From Arsenicibacter rosenii (GTDB lineage Bacteria > Bacteroidota > Bacteroidia > Cytophagales > Spirosomataceae), in the NCBI RefSeq assembly GCF_001870735.1, contig NZ_MORL01000021.1, forward strand, positions 1 to 64,000: DNA of 64,000 bases. Direction: 5' to 3'. Position 1 is the stretch's first letter. The number at the start of each line of letters is the position of its first letter. The position numbers and the translations under genes are program-made. Under the pieces are notes generated by a model, which was not told the origin of the DNA, searched no databases, and was given only the letters and a program-made list of their open reading frames with translations. Of the stretch, positions 35,525 through 44,286 are shown one piece after another.

Positions 35525-36115
35525 ATGTTTACAGGTATTGTTGAAACCACCGGTCTTATTGAAGCCATTGAGGCTGAAGGGTCTAATCTTACATTTACGC
35601 TGTCGGCACCGATTGCCCATCAACTGACCATCGACCAGAGTGTAAGTCACAACGGCGTATGTCTGACCGTGACGGGTATTACCGGTGACCGCTACACCGT
35701 CACGGCGGTTGATGAAACGCTTAAAAAAACGAATCTGGGCCAGCTGAAGGTTGGCGACCGTGTCAATCTGGAACGGTGTATGCCGGCCAACGGGCGGTTC
35801 GACGGGCATATTGTTCAGGGGCATGTTGACCAGACCGGTATCTGTACACAGGTGCAGGATATGGATGGCAGCTGGCTTTTCGATTTTCAGTATGATCCGT
35901 CGCAGGGCAATGTAACGGTCGAAAAAGGCTCAATTTGCATCAACGGCGTTAGCCTGACGGTTTTTAATGCCGGCGATGACCGTTTCCGGGTAACTATCAT
36001 TCCGTATACCTTCGAACATACCACCTTCCGCGACCTGAAAGCCGGGGACGTGATCAACCTGGAGTTCGATATTGTCGGTAAGTACATCAAAAAAATGCTG
36101 GCAGGGTATCGGTAA
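35525..36115 (+). CDS. ribE: Riboflavin synthase (alpha subunit)
   Basis: Makes riboflavin from two molecules of 6,7-dimethyl-8-ribityllumazine, 196 residues. The two lumazine-binding repeats are clear: MFTGIVETTGLIEAIE with SVSHNGVCLTV in the first, and GHIVQGHVDQTG with GSICINGVSLTV in the second. Family length is normal. It starts 5 bp after the methyltransferase stop, so it is probably transcribed with the sugar cluster. There is no FMN riboswitch in front of it. Confidence 0.96.
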   Translation: MFTGIVETTGLIEAIEAEGSNLTFTLSAPIAHQLTIDQSVSHNGVCLTVTGITGDRYTVTAVDETLKKTNLGQLKVGDRVNLERCMPANGRFDGHIVQGHVDQTGICTQVQDMDGSWLFDFQYDPSQGNVTVEKGSICINGVSLTVFNAGDDRFRVTIIPYTFEHTTFRDLKAGDVINLEFDIVGKYIKKMLAGYR

Positions 36116-36130
36116 GCCAAGTCAAACCAC

Positions 36131-36138
36131 TAATTTTG
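36131..36138 (+). promoter_or_regulatory. Minus-7 element of the PASTA operon
   Basis: TAATTTTG (TAnnTTTG), about 85 bp before the PASTA gene. No matching TTG upstream. Confidence 0.35.
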
Positions 36139-36222
36139 TCTATAGTTCCGGTTATAACTGAGGAGATATAGCCGGAACACAGTCACTTTTACGTATCAAA
36201 TTAAAACTCCCTCCGTTTCTGA

Positions 36223-37017
36223 ATGGCTAAAATCAGCACCAGTAGCAAATCCGACCTGCTGATTCATATTGGCATTATCGTAGCCCTCTTATTAGTCTTA
36301 TTCCTTGGTTTCTTTCTGGTTTACCTGCCGTTTTCGACCAATCATGGTGAAACAATTACGGTTCCCGATCTGTCAAAAATGTCAATCGATGAGCTGGAGA
36401 CCATGCTGGAAGACCGGAACCTGCGGTATGTGGTCAACGACTGTACGTTTGTTGCCGGGCAGGAACCGCTGACCGTACATGCGCAGTACCCGAAAGCCGG
36501 GGCTAAAGTGAAGGAAGGCCGTAAAATTTACCTGACCATCAACAAACGGGTGGCCCCGACGGTGCCGATGCCGAAACTGGTTGATCTGACATTCCGCAGT
36601 GCCGAATTGTCTCTGCAGTCGGTAGGGCTGGTTGTGGGTGAAAAACGGTATGTACCTGATTTAGCCAAAAACTCGGTACTCCGGCAGTTTTACAACGGCC
36701 AGGAAATTCAGCCGGGTATGCCGGTACCGAAAGGATCAAAAATTGATCTGGAAGTCGGCGACGGATTGGGAAATACAAAATTTGAGGTTCCCAACGTTGT
36801 AGGTATGCCACTCGACGAAGCGATCAACGTCATTAAAGGATCAAACCTGCGGGTTGGCACGAAAATTTCTGTTGATGATCCGGAAAAAGAAGTCGGTACC
36901 GTGATAAAACAACGGCCGGCTGCCAATTCGGGCGAACGCATACGGGTGGGTGAAACAATTGACCTGTGGGTTGTCGGGCCGGTTGAAGAATCCCAAGAAG
37001 AGTCTCCTGACCAATGA
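36223..37017 (+). CDS. PASTA domain-containing protein
   Basis: Protein of 264 residues. One N-terminal membrane anchor (12-37, LIHIGIIVALLLVLFLGFFL) is followed by three PASTA repeats at about 45-110, 113-178 and 185-252, each beginning with a V/M-P-x-L or VP-N-V motif. There is no kinase domain. PASTA domains bind uncross-linked muropeptides, so it is probably a periplasmic peptidoglycan-binding protein, a form common in Bacteroidota. The next gene overlaps its stop by 4 bp. Confidence 0.92.
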   Translation: MAKISTSSKSDLLIHIGIIVALLLVLFLGFFLVYLPFSTNHGETITVPDLSKMSIDELETMLEDRNLRYVVNDCTFVAGQEPLTVHAQYPKAGAKVKEGRKIYLTINKRVAPTVPMPKLVDLTFRSAELSLQSVGLVVGEKRYVPDLAKNSVLRQFYNGQEIQPGMPVPKGSKIDLEVGDGLGNTKFEVPNVVGMPLDEAINVIKGSNLRVGTKISVDDPEKEVGTVIKQRPAANSGERIRVGETIDLWVVGPVEESQEESPDQ

Positions 37018-38855
37018 TCGAACATTTAACGTATTCTGCCTTTTTGTTTAACCTTGTCTGCCGCCGGGCCGGACAAGGTTTCTTTGTTTGTTTTTTCGCG
37101 TTAGCGACCACACTGTCACAGGCACAAACAACAGGACAAGTTGTTCAGCTGCCTTTCTTTGATGACTTTTCGACCGTTGTCAACAACCGCCCGGACCCCA
37201 AACTCTGGCAGTCGAGCAGTGTATACATCAACAATACGATGGGCATTAACCATCCGTCGGTGAACGTAGCCACGTTTGACGGACTGGCTCCTAACGGATT
37301 GCCTTATACCCTGACCGACCGGTTTGCCGCAGGCAGCAACGACACGCTGCAATCACAACCTGTTAATCTGGGGGGGCTGGTTCCGGCCGATTCGGTGTAT
37401 CTGAGTTTTTACTGGCAGATCCGCGGGTTAGGCGAGCTGCCGGACGAAGATGATACGCTCAAACTCGAAATGCGCAATAATCTGGGCGTTTGGGAGACAG
37501 TATGGTATCAATACGGTGGGCGGCCTGATAATAACTTCCGGCAGGCGTTTGTGAGTATCCGGGCAACGAAATTTCTGTATGGTACGTTTCAGTTCCGTTT
37601 CCGCGCCATTGGCCGTTCATCGGGAGCATACGATACCTGGAACATTGACTACATCTACCTGAACAGCAAGCGGACGTTAACTGACCGATATATCCGCGAT
37701 ATTGCAACGCGGCAAGCTGTCGGCCCGTCGTTTCTGAAACGGTATACCGCCATGCCACTGCATCAGTACCTGATCAATCCGGCTGCCGAAACCGCCGACT
37801 CTATCCGGACGGATATTGTTAACCTGTTTAACAACTTCAACTTTACCAGTTTCCGCTTTACGACGCAGGAACTGATTTCCGGGCGGCTGATTCAGGATAC
37901 ACAAACGCAATCGCGCCTGATCCCGTCACTGAGGTCACAGACACTGAGTGTACCCCTGACCCCTGCCACCGGTTCTTTTGCGGCAGGAAAAGTCGTGCTG
38001 AAACATAAGTTTGACGTGCTGACGACGGATGATCAGAACCCGTCCATCCCAACGGTTAACCTGCGCCGTAATGATACCATTTCGGCCATTACAGTGCTGG
38101 ATAACTACTACGCTTATGATGATGGTACCGCCGAAGGGGCTACTCAAATCGGGAGGCTGGAACGGTGGGCCGTTCGGTTTATTCTGAATAAAGCAGACCG
38201 GATGTCTGGTATTTACGCCTACATCATGCCGTTTAACGAAGATCAGACCGGCCAGTCGTTTACTATCCGGGTCTATGCTAACGATAAAGGAAAGCCCGGC
38301 ACAGAACTGTACTACAAGTCATTTCCGATGCAGTACCCGCCAGCCCGGAATGGGTTTGTTGAATTCAGGTTTGATCGTCTTGTAGCCCTGACAGATACCT
38401 TTTTTGTCGGCTACCAGCAAATCAGTGAGGACGATATTTCCCGGCTACGGCTGGGACTGGATAAAAACAGCCCGTTTGGCGCAGAGTTGTTTTATCGTGC
38501 GGGGCCTGGCACCGATTGGGTGCAGAACCTGAAAACGTCTCAGCTGGCCATTACAGGAGCCTTTATGATCCGCCCGATTATAGGAGGGCAGGGGGGGACG
38601 GTTGTCCTGGAAAATCCCGAAGAAGAAGCAACTGCGCTGAAAGTGTATCCCAATCCGACATCAGGCCGGATTATGTGGAAAAATAAAGCCATAAAAAAAC
38701 TGGAATTATTTGATCTGAACGGCCGTCCGATCCATGTAATTGAACCAGCCTCTGGGCAACAAACGGCTGACTTACCGGGATTACCAACCGGCCTGTATCT
38801 GCTCCGGCTGAGTGATAGCCAACGGACAGCGGTGCAGCGTCTGCTGATTAATTAA
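37014..38855 (+). CDS. Secreted protein with T9SS type A sorting domain
   Basis: Protein of 613 residues. The signal peptide spans about 1-38 (FFVCFFALATTLSQAQ). The body is beta-rich, with one concanavalin-like or jelly-roll-like region (FFDDFSTVVNNRPDPKLW near 50-250, including DTWNIDYIYL). The last 75 residues are a type IX sorting domain starting LKVYPNPTSG and ending RLLIN, so it is secreted to the surface or medium. It overlaps the PASTA gene (ATGA), which suggests coupled expression. Function unknown. Confidence 0.88.
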   Translation: MIEHLTYSAFLFNLVCRRAGQGFFVCFFALATTLSQAQTTGQVVQLPFFDDFSTVVNNRPDPKLWQSSSVYINNTMGINHPSVNVATFDGLAPNGLPYTLTDRFAAGSNDTLQSQPVNLGGLVPADSVYLSFYWQIRGLGELPDEDDTLKLEMRNNLGVWETVWYQYGGRPDNNFRQAFVSIRATKFLYGTFQFRFRAIGRSSGAYDTWNIDYIYLNSKRTLTDRYIRDIATRQAVGPSFLKRYTAMPLHQYLINPAAETADSIRTDIVNLFNNFNFTSFRFTTQELISGRLIQDTQTQSRLIPSLRSQTLSVPLTPATGSFAAGKVVLKHKFDVLTTDDQNPSIPTVNLRRNDTISAITVLDNYYAYDDGTAEGATQIGRLERWAVRFILNKADRMSGIYAYIMPFNEDQTGQSFTIRVYANDKGKPGTELYYKSFPMQYPPARNGFVEFRFDRLVALTDTFFVGYQQISEDDISRLRLGLDKNSPFGAELFYRAGPGTDWVQNLKTSQLAITGAFMIRPIIGGQGGTVVLENPEEEATALKVYPNPTSGRIMWKNKAIKKLELFDLNGRPIHVIEPASGQQTADLPGLPTGLYLLRLSDSQRTAVQRLLIN

Positions 38856-38863
38856 TCGTAACT

Positions 38864-39820
38864 ATGTCATTTTTTAAGCGTCTTTTTTCGCCAAAGGCAG
38901 TTGCCGTTCCGAAATCCGGCAAACCCGATAATACCCTTGGGTTTGAGCAGATATTGTTATTTACGGGACTGGCTGAAAAAGGAGATTTTCCGACCCTTGA
39001 GGAGGCCTACCGCACTGCTCCATGGCACGAACAGTCTCTGATTATAGAGGGCTTAGCGAACCAGCCGGATGCTCAGGCAAACCTCCTGGAAGCCTGGATG
39101 GGCAAACGGCCGGATGCCCATTTGCCCTTTTTGCTGATGGGTGCTATTCTGACGAAAGAAGCCTGGGATGCCCGTAGTTCAAAACTGGCGAAAGACGTAA
39201 GTCCTGAGCAGGCCAGCGCTTTTTTTGATCTGTTGAAAAGTGCCCGCGCAGCCCTGATGGAAGCTATTGAGCGAGATGGAAATGATCCCCAGTGCTATTC
39301 GCGGATGTTGCCTGTACTGATGGGGCTGGAAGAGGAAGAGGAGGTACTGATGGCTTATTTCCGGCAGGCAAAAACATTGGTACCGTCGCATCTGGGTGCC
39401 CATATGGCTATGCTGAATGCCTTAACGCCAAAGTGGGGGGGAAGTCATGAGCAGATGGATACCTTTCTGACCACGTACTGTGACGTAAAGACCTGGCCGC
39501 TGCTAACCGGCGTTCACCTGTCGGCGATGCTGGAAAAGTGGATACAGCTGAATTTTGACGGGCAGGAAGAGGCATTCCGGACCTATTTCGATGATGCGCA
39601 GCGTAAGCAAACGGTTTTAGCGCTTTACAAAGCCTATACCGATCCGGAAAATGTTGGTTTACAGACCTACATTACCAGGAACTATTTTGCCTTGCTGCTC
39701 ATTAGAACCGGAGAAAAGGAGCTTGCCCGCCAGGAAATCAGGAAGCTTGAAGGCCGTATGACCATGATGCCCTGGAAACTGGTAGGCATTCATAACTATG
39801 CGACGCTCAGTCGGCTGTAG
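38864..39820 (+). CDS. Conserved-looking helical-repeat protein, 318 aa
   Basis: No signal peptide; the N-terminus is basic (MSFFKRLFSPKAVAVPK). The body is almost entirely alpha-helical with repeated helix pairs (for example SARAALMEAIERDGNDPQCY and LGAHMAMLNALTPKWGGSHEQM). It resembles cytoplasmic DUF4034-type or TPR-like proteins, but I cannot name it with confidence. It lies 8 bp after the T9SS protein gene and may be in the same transcript. Confidence 0.68.
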   Translation: MSFFKRLFSPKAVAVPKSGKPDNTLGFEQILLFTGLAEKGDFPTLEEAYRTAPWHEQSLIIEGLANQPDAQANLLEAWMGKRPDAHLPFLLMGAILTKEAWDARSSKLAKDVSPEQASAFFDLLKSARAALMEAIERDGNDPQCYSRMLPVLMGLEEEEEVLMAYFRQAKTLVPSHLGAHMAMLNALTPKWGGSHEQMDTFLTTYCDVKTWPLLTGVHLSAMLEKWIQLNFDGQEEAFRTYFDDAQRKQTVLALYKAYTDPENVGLQTYITRNYFALLLIRTGEKELARQEIRKLEGRMTMMPWKLVGIHNYATLSRL

Positions 39821-39853
39821 AGTAATTTCAAACAGATTTTTTCAATACACATT

Positions 39854-40147
39854 ATGGATATTTCAGTTAGCGAATTAAAAGAACGCCTTGAAAAAGGCGA
39901 GAAGCTGAACTTCTTTGACGTCCGGGAGCCGAATGAATATGCAGAAGATAACCTAGGCGCTACGCTTATTCCGCTTGGCGAACTGCCTTATCGTATTGAC
40001 GAGCTGGACGGCTTACAGGACGAAGAGGTAATTGTTCATTGCCGTTCGGGTGCCCGGAGTGGCCGTGCGCAGCAGCTGCTGGAAGAAAACGGATTTAACA
40101 ATGTCCGTAACGTAACCGGTGGCATTCTGGCCTACCGCGCCCTCTAA
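39854..40147 (+). CDS. Rhodanese-like domain protein
   Basis: Single rhodanese domain of 97 residues. The active-site loop is VHCRSGARSGRA with nucleophile C63, and the conserved substrate residues D22 and R24 are in FDVREPNEY. Such proteins move sulfane sulfur in the cytoplasm. The partner is unknown. It is 33 bp from the helical protein and converges with miaA. Confidence 0.92.
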   Translation: MDISVSELKERLEKGEKLNFFDVREPNEYAEDNLGATLIPLGELPYRIDELDGLQDEEVIVHCRSGARSGRAQQLLEENGFNNVRNVTGGILAYRAL

Positions 40148-40155
40148 CAACAGAC

Positions 40156-40193
40156 GGGTTGCAGAACGGCCTAACCGCACTGTTCTGCAACCC
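40156..40193. terminator. Hairpin overlapping the 3' end of miaA
   Basis: GGGTTGCAGAAC at 40156-40167 pairs with GTTCTGCAACCC at 40182-40193. It includes the miaA stop codon and lacks a T tract, so it acts at best as a weak terminator or mRNA 3' stabiliser for both convergent genes. Confidence 0.5.
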
Positions 40194-41073
40194 ATGCCAG
40201 AATGCCGTTCAGATCATCAGCCGCAAACCAGGTATAACTCCCCTGATGCCTGAACCAGGTAAGCTGGCGTTTGGCATACCGCCGCGAATTCCGCTTCAGG
40301 AGTTCAACCATGGTTTGGTAATCATACGCTCCATCCAGGTATTCGAAGACTTCTTTGTAGCCTACCGTTTGCAGGGCATTATGTTGCCGGTATTCCGCCA
40401 GCGATGATACTTCTTCTACAAGGCCCATATTCAGCATCTGATCCATACGCAGGTCGATACGCCGGTAAAGTTCCTCGCGTGGCCGCTCAAGTGCACAGTA
40501 AATTGTTTTGAATGGCCGCGCTTTAACCGATCGCTGCCGGAAGGATGAATATGGCTGACCGGTTGTCAGGCACACTTCCAGCGCCCGGACAACCCGCTGC
40601 CAGTTTTGCAGATCAGCTTCTTTTACATAGTCAGGGTCGAGTTGCGTCAGCTGGGTTTGTAACGCCGGTAATCCTTCCGATTCGAGCCGTTGCATCAGCG
40701 TATCGCGGATATTTCCCGCCGGGAGTGGAATATCATCTAAACCTGTACAAAGAGCCTGAATATAAAGGCCGGTTCCGCCCGTTACTACCACAATACTATG
40801 GTGCTGAAAGAGCTCGTCCAGTAAGGTCAGGGCTTCGCGTTCAAACTGTCCGGCACTGACCAGTTCGGTAACAGAGTGAGAGTCAATAAAGTGATGAGGA
40901 ACACCTCTCATTTCGCCGGGTGTTGGTTTGGCGGTCCCGATAGATAATTCCTTATAAAGCTGGCGGGAGTCGGCCGAAATAATTTCAGTCTGCAGATGCC
41001 GTGCCACTTCAACACAAAGAGCCGTTTTGCCGACTGCCGTTGGCCCTGCAATTACTAATACGGTTTTATTCAC
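40171..41073 (-). CDS. miaA: tRNA dimethylallyltransferase
   Basis: Adds an isopentenyl group to A37 of tRNAs reading UNN codons, 300 residues, usual length. The P-loop GPTAVGKT is at residues 10-17, SADSRQLYKELSIGTAKP at 34-51, and the conserved VTGGTGLYIQAL segment near 98. The C-terminal region has TIYCALERPREELYRRID and the YAKRQLTWFRHQ motif. Intact. Start ATG at 41073. Confidence 0.96.
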   Translation of the reverse strand: MNKTVLVIAGPTAVGKTALCVEVARHLQTEIISADSRQLYKELSIGTAKPTPGEMRGVPHHFIDSHSVTELVSAGQFEREALTLLDELFQHHSIVVVTGGTGLYIQALCTGLDDIPLPAGNIRDTLMQRLESEGLPALQTQLTQLDPDYVKEADLQNWQRVVRALEVCLTTGQPYSSFRQRSVKARPFKTIYCALERPREELYRRIDLRMDQMLNMGLVEEVSSLAEYRQHNALQTVGYKEVFEYLDGAYDYQTMVELLKRNSRRYAKRQLTWFRHQGSYTWFAADDLNGILAWVAEQCG

Positions 41074-41374
41074 GTATGATAAAAATAGTGACTGATAGTT
41101 ACAAATAGGTGCGTATATGCATCAGGGTTTTTACCGGCTAAAATACGACTTTCAGACCAAACTACGCGATTTGACAACAGTCGGAAATGCTTACGTTCTG
41201 AGAATGTTTATTTTATAAAAATAAAAATAAGGTAACATTTGTTGGGCCATCTGAAAGTATTTAGGTATTTTTGGGAAATGTCGAAAATAAGTAGCTACCT
41301 TTGTTTGTAGAGGTTACAACCGCCTACAAGTCAGTAAGTTACCTACCCTGGGGTTAGAAAAAAGAAAGTTTTAC
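41074..41374. other. Divergent region between miaA and the HxlR gene
   Basis: About 300 bp without a gene. It holds the HxlR promoter (41271-41303), and the rest is A+T-rich. Nothing else is supported. Confidence 0.5.
41271..41303 (+). promoter_or_regulatory. Promoter of the HxlR regulator gene
   Basis: TTG at 41271-41273, a 22-bp spacer and TACCTTTG at 41296-41303. The start codon is 72 bp downstream. The leader contains TTGTAGAGGTTACAAC, an imperfect palindrome that could be an autoregulatory site. Confidence 0.6.
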
Positions 41375-41710
41375 ATGAAGGAGAATGTTTCTCAGCAGCT
41401 AATGAATGAGCACGAAATCCGTGTTTTGCGGAAAACGCTTGAAGTAATCTGTGGTAAATGGAGGCTTTTCATTTTATTACATCTGAACGATCAGACCCGT
41501 CGCTACGGAGAACTCCGTAAGTCAATTCCTGACGTAAGCGAAAAGGTGTTAATTCAGGAATTAAAAGCACTTATTGAGATAGGCGTTGTTGAGAAACAAT
41601 CCTACAATGAGGTACCGCCACGAGTTGAGTACCGCTTGACACAGAAGGGGTTAACAGTTCTGCCCCAGCTTCTAAAATTACGTGAGATTGGCGAAATATT
41701 TATGAAGTAA
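41375..41710 (+). CDS. HxlR family transcriptional regulator
   Basis: Winged helix-turn-helix protein of 111 residues. The family signature is clear: LRKTLEVICGKWRLFILLHL, then RRYGELRKSIPDVSEKVLIQEL, then VEYRLTQKGLTVLP. Members act as repressors or activators that sense aldehydes, quinones or redox state, and the N-terminal cysteine found in redox-sensing members is absent here. Its target is unknown. The next gene, a PliI-like protein, is 79 bp downstream on the same strand. Confidence 0.93.
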   Translation: MKENVSQQLMNEHEIRVLRKTLEVICGKWRLFILLHLNDQTRRYGELRKSIPDVSEKVLIQELKALIEIGVVEKQSYNEVPPRVEYRLTQKGLTVLPQLLKLREIGEIFMK

Positions 41711-41789
41711 GCCACTCCGGAGTTCCTTTTCAACTATTTTGGATGTCGTTGCGTTCTATCATTAACGTAGAACCAACGACATTTATTTT

Positions 41790-42365
41790 ATGCGGGAACG
41801 GCGGAATAGTTTACGGATGATAATCGCTTTCGGGCTCCTGGCACTGCTGGTAGCAGGAAAGAACGTAATTCGTTCGGAGCGCGGCCCGTTTTCAAAGATA
41901 TTGACGTTTGGTGGTTACCGTTTTCAGGTTGATGCATCGGTAACTGAAACGAAACGATTATTGCAGATACGGGCCGTCAGGGGGAATACCTTGCTGACTG
42001 CATTTCATCTGCCAATTGACCGGCCGGTGCTGGACGCCCATGTTGCTGATCTGGACGACAACCACTTTCCGGAAATATATCTGTTTCTCAGCAGCGATGG
42101 CAGTGGCTCCCTCGGACGGGTCATCGGCTGGCAGTTTCTGAGCCAGCGGAAGGCTGAAATTAAAGCAGAAGGATGGCAGCTTAATGACGGGAGCTATATG
42201 GGACATGATAGCCTGTGGATTGAGGCCGGAGTCTTGTGTCGCCGGTTTCCGGTTTACCGGCCGGGAGATGCAAACGCACAGCCATCTGGCGGAGTACGGA
42301 CGATCCGGTACCAGCTTCAGGCCGCCGGTGAACAGTTTATTCTTAAACCGGCAGGAAATGAATGA
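41790..42365 (+). CDS. PliI-like lysozyme-inhibitor domain protein
   Basis: Protein of 191 residues with an N-terminal export signal or anchor (residues 9-22, MIIAFGLLALLVAG). The rest follows the motif order of the periplasmic I-type lysozyme inhibitor family as I know it: VLDAHVADLDDNHFPEIYLF, then SDGSGSLGRVIGW, then SYMGHDSLWI, then CRRFPVYRPGDANAQPSGG with a final IRYQL. It is therefore a likely periplasmic PliI-like protein, but inhibition of a lysozyme is not shown. Remote similarity is the only evidence. Confidence 0.68.
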   Translation: MRERRNSLRMIIAFGLLALLVAGKNVIRSERGPFSKILTFGGYRFQVDASVTETKRLLQIRAVRGNTLLTAFHLPIDRPVLDAHVADLDDNHFPEIYLFLSSDGSGSLGRVIGWQFLSQRKAEIKAEGWQLNDGSYMGHDSLWIEAGVLCRRFPVYRPGDANAQPSGGVRTIRYQLQAAGEQFILKPAGNE

Positions 42366-42403
42366 GCCCGTGACTAAGACTGACTCATTCGAATTGGTCG
42401 AAA

Positions 42404-43192
42404 TTAAAACAATTGATAGCCTACCGTCAGGCTTGCGATACCAAGATATCCGGTTATCCCCTTATCATTGTATACACCCCCAACCGGGACAGCATACCGC
42501 AGATCGACTTCCAGCTTGGGTAACGGATTCACCCCTATGCCCGCTTCCAGGGCAAACGTAAAGGGCTTTACCTGCAGAATGCCGGCATCACTGCTCAGCA
42601 GATCGGTGGTGCGTTCGGTGGAGACAGGTATGGTCGGAACCCCAATCGAAGAATTCCCGTTGACCTGCCCCGTAATTTTCTGTTTCCCTTCGGCTTTGGC
42701 TACAAAAATAAAATTCGGGCCGGCAAAGATTCTCACTTTCTGATTGGCCAGGCGTTTGCCGATCAGAATCGGTACATTCACTGAGTGTAAGCTCGATTCG
42801 GAATCGCTGTGTAGTGTCCCCGTAACAAGGCCATTCGGAATCTGCACCGGTAACTGCTGACGGGCCAGTACGGCCAGGGCGTTGACATCAAGTGTCAGAT
42901 CTGTTTTTTGCTTTAAGACAAACCGGTTGTAAGTGACTTCGGCCTGTAGAAAGAAACTGCCGACATCCTGTCGTCCCCATACACCGGCTGAGTAACCGAT
43001 GCCGATACCGTTGTTTTTATTTTTAATCTCAGGAATTTGAAGCCCGGTCGAAATAGGTTGTGCTGGGATGTTTGTTGCCCCATGTGTAAAGGTACCACCG
43101 GCTTTTACGCCAAAAACGCGTTGTGCCTGTGCTGGTGCCTGCGATAACAGGCTACCAATAAGTAAGCAGGGAATCCAGAAATAGGTTTTCAT
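42404..43192 (-). CDS. Outer membrane beta-barrel protein (PorT-like)
   Basis: Protein of 262 residues. Signal peptide 1-23 (LLIGSLLSQAPAQAQ), then alternating strands of an eight-stranded barrel beginning RVFGVKAGGTFTHG and ending LTVGYQLF with a terminal phenylalanine, as needed for outer-membrane insertion. It has the form of the PorT/OmpX-like family common in Bacteroidota. Function unknown. It converges with the PliI-like gene 38 bp away. Confidence 0.82.
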   Translation of the reverse strand: MKTYFWIPCLLIGSLLSQAPAQAQRVFGVKAGGTFTHGATNIPAQPISTGLQIPEIKNKNNGIGIGYSAGVWGRQDVGSFFLQAEVTYNRFVLKQKTDLTLDVNALAVLARQQLPVQIPNGLVTGTLHSDSESSLHSVNVPILIGKRLANQKVRIFAGPNFIFVAKAEGKQKITGQVNGNSSIGVPTIPVSTERTTDLLSSDAGILQVKPFTFALEAGIGVNPLPKLEVDLRYAVPVGGVYNDKGITGYLGIASLTVGYQLF

Positions 43193-43400
43193 AAGTACTT
43201 TATTTGACTTGGTAGGTTATAACATGTTTTCTTTTGTATGGATTGTGTTAACTTATTGAGTAGCCCAAAAACGAAGCTAGTTAAAATGATGTGTCGTACG
43301 CTAAAAAAGCCTGATTCTCTGTACAGATGATGATGGACTTTTCGATGTGTTTTTACATTTTTGCTTCAGTTAACTAGTTATTCACTTAAACTTACAACGT

Positions 43401-43877
43401 ATGGGTCTGCTCAATTTCTTTAAAGGCGTAGGCGAAAAAATCTTTAACAAGGAACATGAGGCTCCGGCAGCTGAACCGGCAAAACAAGCCGAAGTTGAGC
43501 CACTGCGGGCCGGTGCATTGCTGGCTCACGTAAAGCAGCTCGGACTCGCATACAATAAGCTGACCATCAAGACAAAAGGTGATACAGTTACCCTGGAAGG
43601 CGAAGTAAAGTCGAACGAAGATGCCGAAAAAATCGCACTGGCCGTGGGCAATGTAGAGGGTGTACATGTGGTAGACAATCAACTGGATGTAGTCGAGCCG
43701 GAACAGCCAAAAGGCCAGTTCCACACGGTTGAATCAGGCGACACGTTGTCGGCAATTGCCAAAAAGGTATACGGTGATCCGATGAAATACGGTATCATAT
43801 TCGAAGCAAACAAACCGATGCTGAAAGATCCGGACCTGATCTACCCCGGGCAGGTGTTGCGGATTCCGCAGTTATAA
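43401..43877 (+). CDS. lysM: BON and LysM domain protein (Kbp/YgaU-like)
   Basis: Protein of 158 residues with a BON domain (about 40-100, with NKLTIKTKGDTVTLEGEVKS) and a C-terminal LysM domain (108-157, HTVESGDTLSAIAKKVYGD, then ILFEANKP-like and YPGQVLRIP). This is the domain order of E. coli YgaU/Kbp, a cytoplasmic potassium-binding protein. There is no signal peptide, which fits that role better than cell-wall binding. It stands alone with a strong shared terminator downstream. Confidence 0.92.
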   Translation: MGLLNFFKGVGEKIFNKEHEAPAAEPAKQAEVEPLRAGALLAHVKQLGLAYNKLTIKTKGDTVTLEGEVKSNEDAEKIALAVGNVEGVHVVDNQLDVVEPEQPKGQFHTVESGDTLSAIAKKVYGDPMKYGIIFEANKPMLKDPDLIYPGQVLRIPQL

Positions 43878-43913
43878 TAATAAACGGCCGGTCTGAACCG
43901 GCCGTTTATTATT
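43876..43913. terminator. Bidirectional intrinsic terminator
   Basis: A perfect 17-bp stem (43876-43892 with 43897-43913), ending AACGGCCGGT, with a CTGA loop and A/T-rich flanks on both sides. It serves the convergent lysM and VOC genes. Confidence 0.9.
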
Positions 43914-44275
43914 TACCCGATCCGGAAATGCGGATTTTCAATAATGCCTAAGAGATTGCCCATCGGGTCGCGGACTACGGCTACTTTAATGCCGCCGCCA
44001 ACATCCTGTACGGGTTCCTGAACGGTTGCTCCGAGTTCCAGTAACCGGTTATACATTTCGTCTATCTCACTGACACCCCAGTAGGCGACAGGCGTACCAA
44101 TGCCCGGGGTTAAGTCCGGATCGAGTCCCAGCTCAAATCCACCGACGGAAAAGCCGACGTAAAATGGCTCGTCAAAATAAGGCGCAATGCCAAGCACCTG
44201 TGTATACCATGCTTTGGCTGCTGTCAGATCAGGTGCTGCGTAAATGGTAGTCCGTAGACCCAGAAATCCGCTCAT
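43913..44275 (-). CDS. VOC family protein (glyoxalase/dioxygenase fold)
   Basis: Single vicinal-oxygen-chelate domain protein of 120 residues. It opens with LGLRTTIYAAPDLTAAKAWY and ends with VVRDPMGNLLGIIENP, and a YWGVSEIDEMYNRLLELGA segment lies in the middle, all typical of the family. The substrate cannot be told. Members include glyoxalase I, dioxygenases and antibiotic-resistance proteins. It follows the nuclease gene in the same direction with 11 bp between, so the two may be cotranscribed. Confidence 0.9.
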   Translation of the reverse strand: MSGFLGLRTTIYAAPDLTAAKAWYTQVLGIAPYFDEPFYVGFSVGGFELGLDPDLTPGIGTPVAYWGVSEIDEMYNRLLELGATVQEPVQDVGGGIKVAVVRDPMGNLLGIIENPHFRIG

Positions 44276-44286
44276 CGTAGTTGGAG

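Noticed and set aside
35500-35525. FMN riboswitch in front of riboflavin synthase
   Set aside because: Only 5 bp separate ribE from the methyltransferase gene, with no room for an aptamer.
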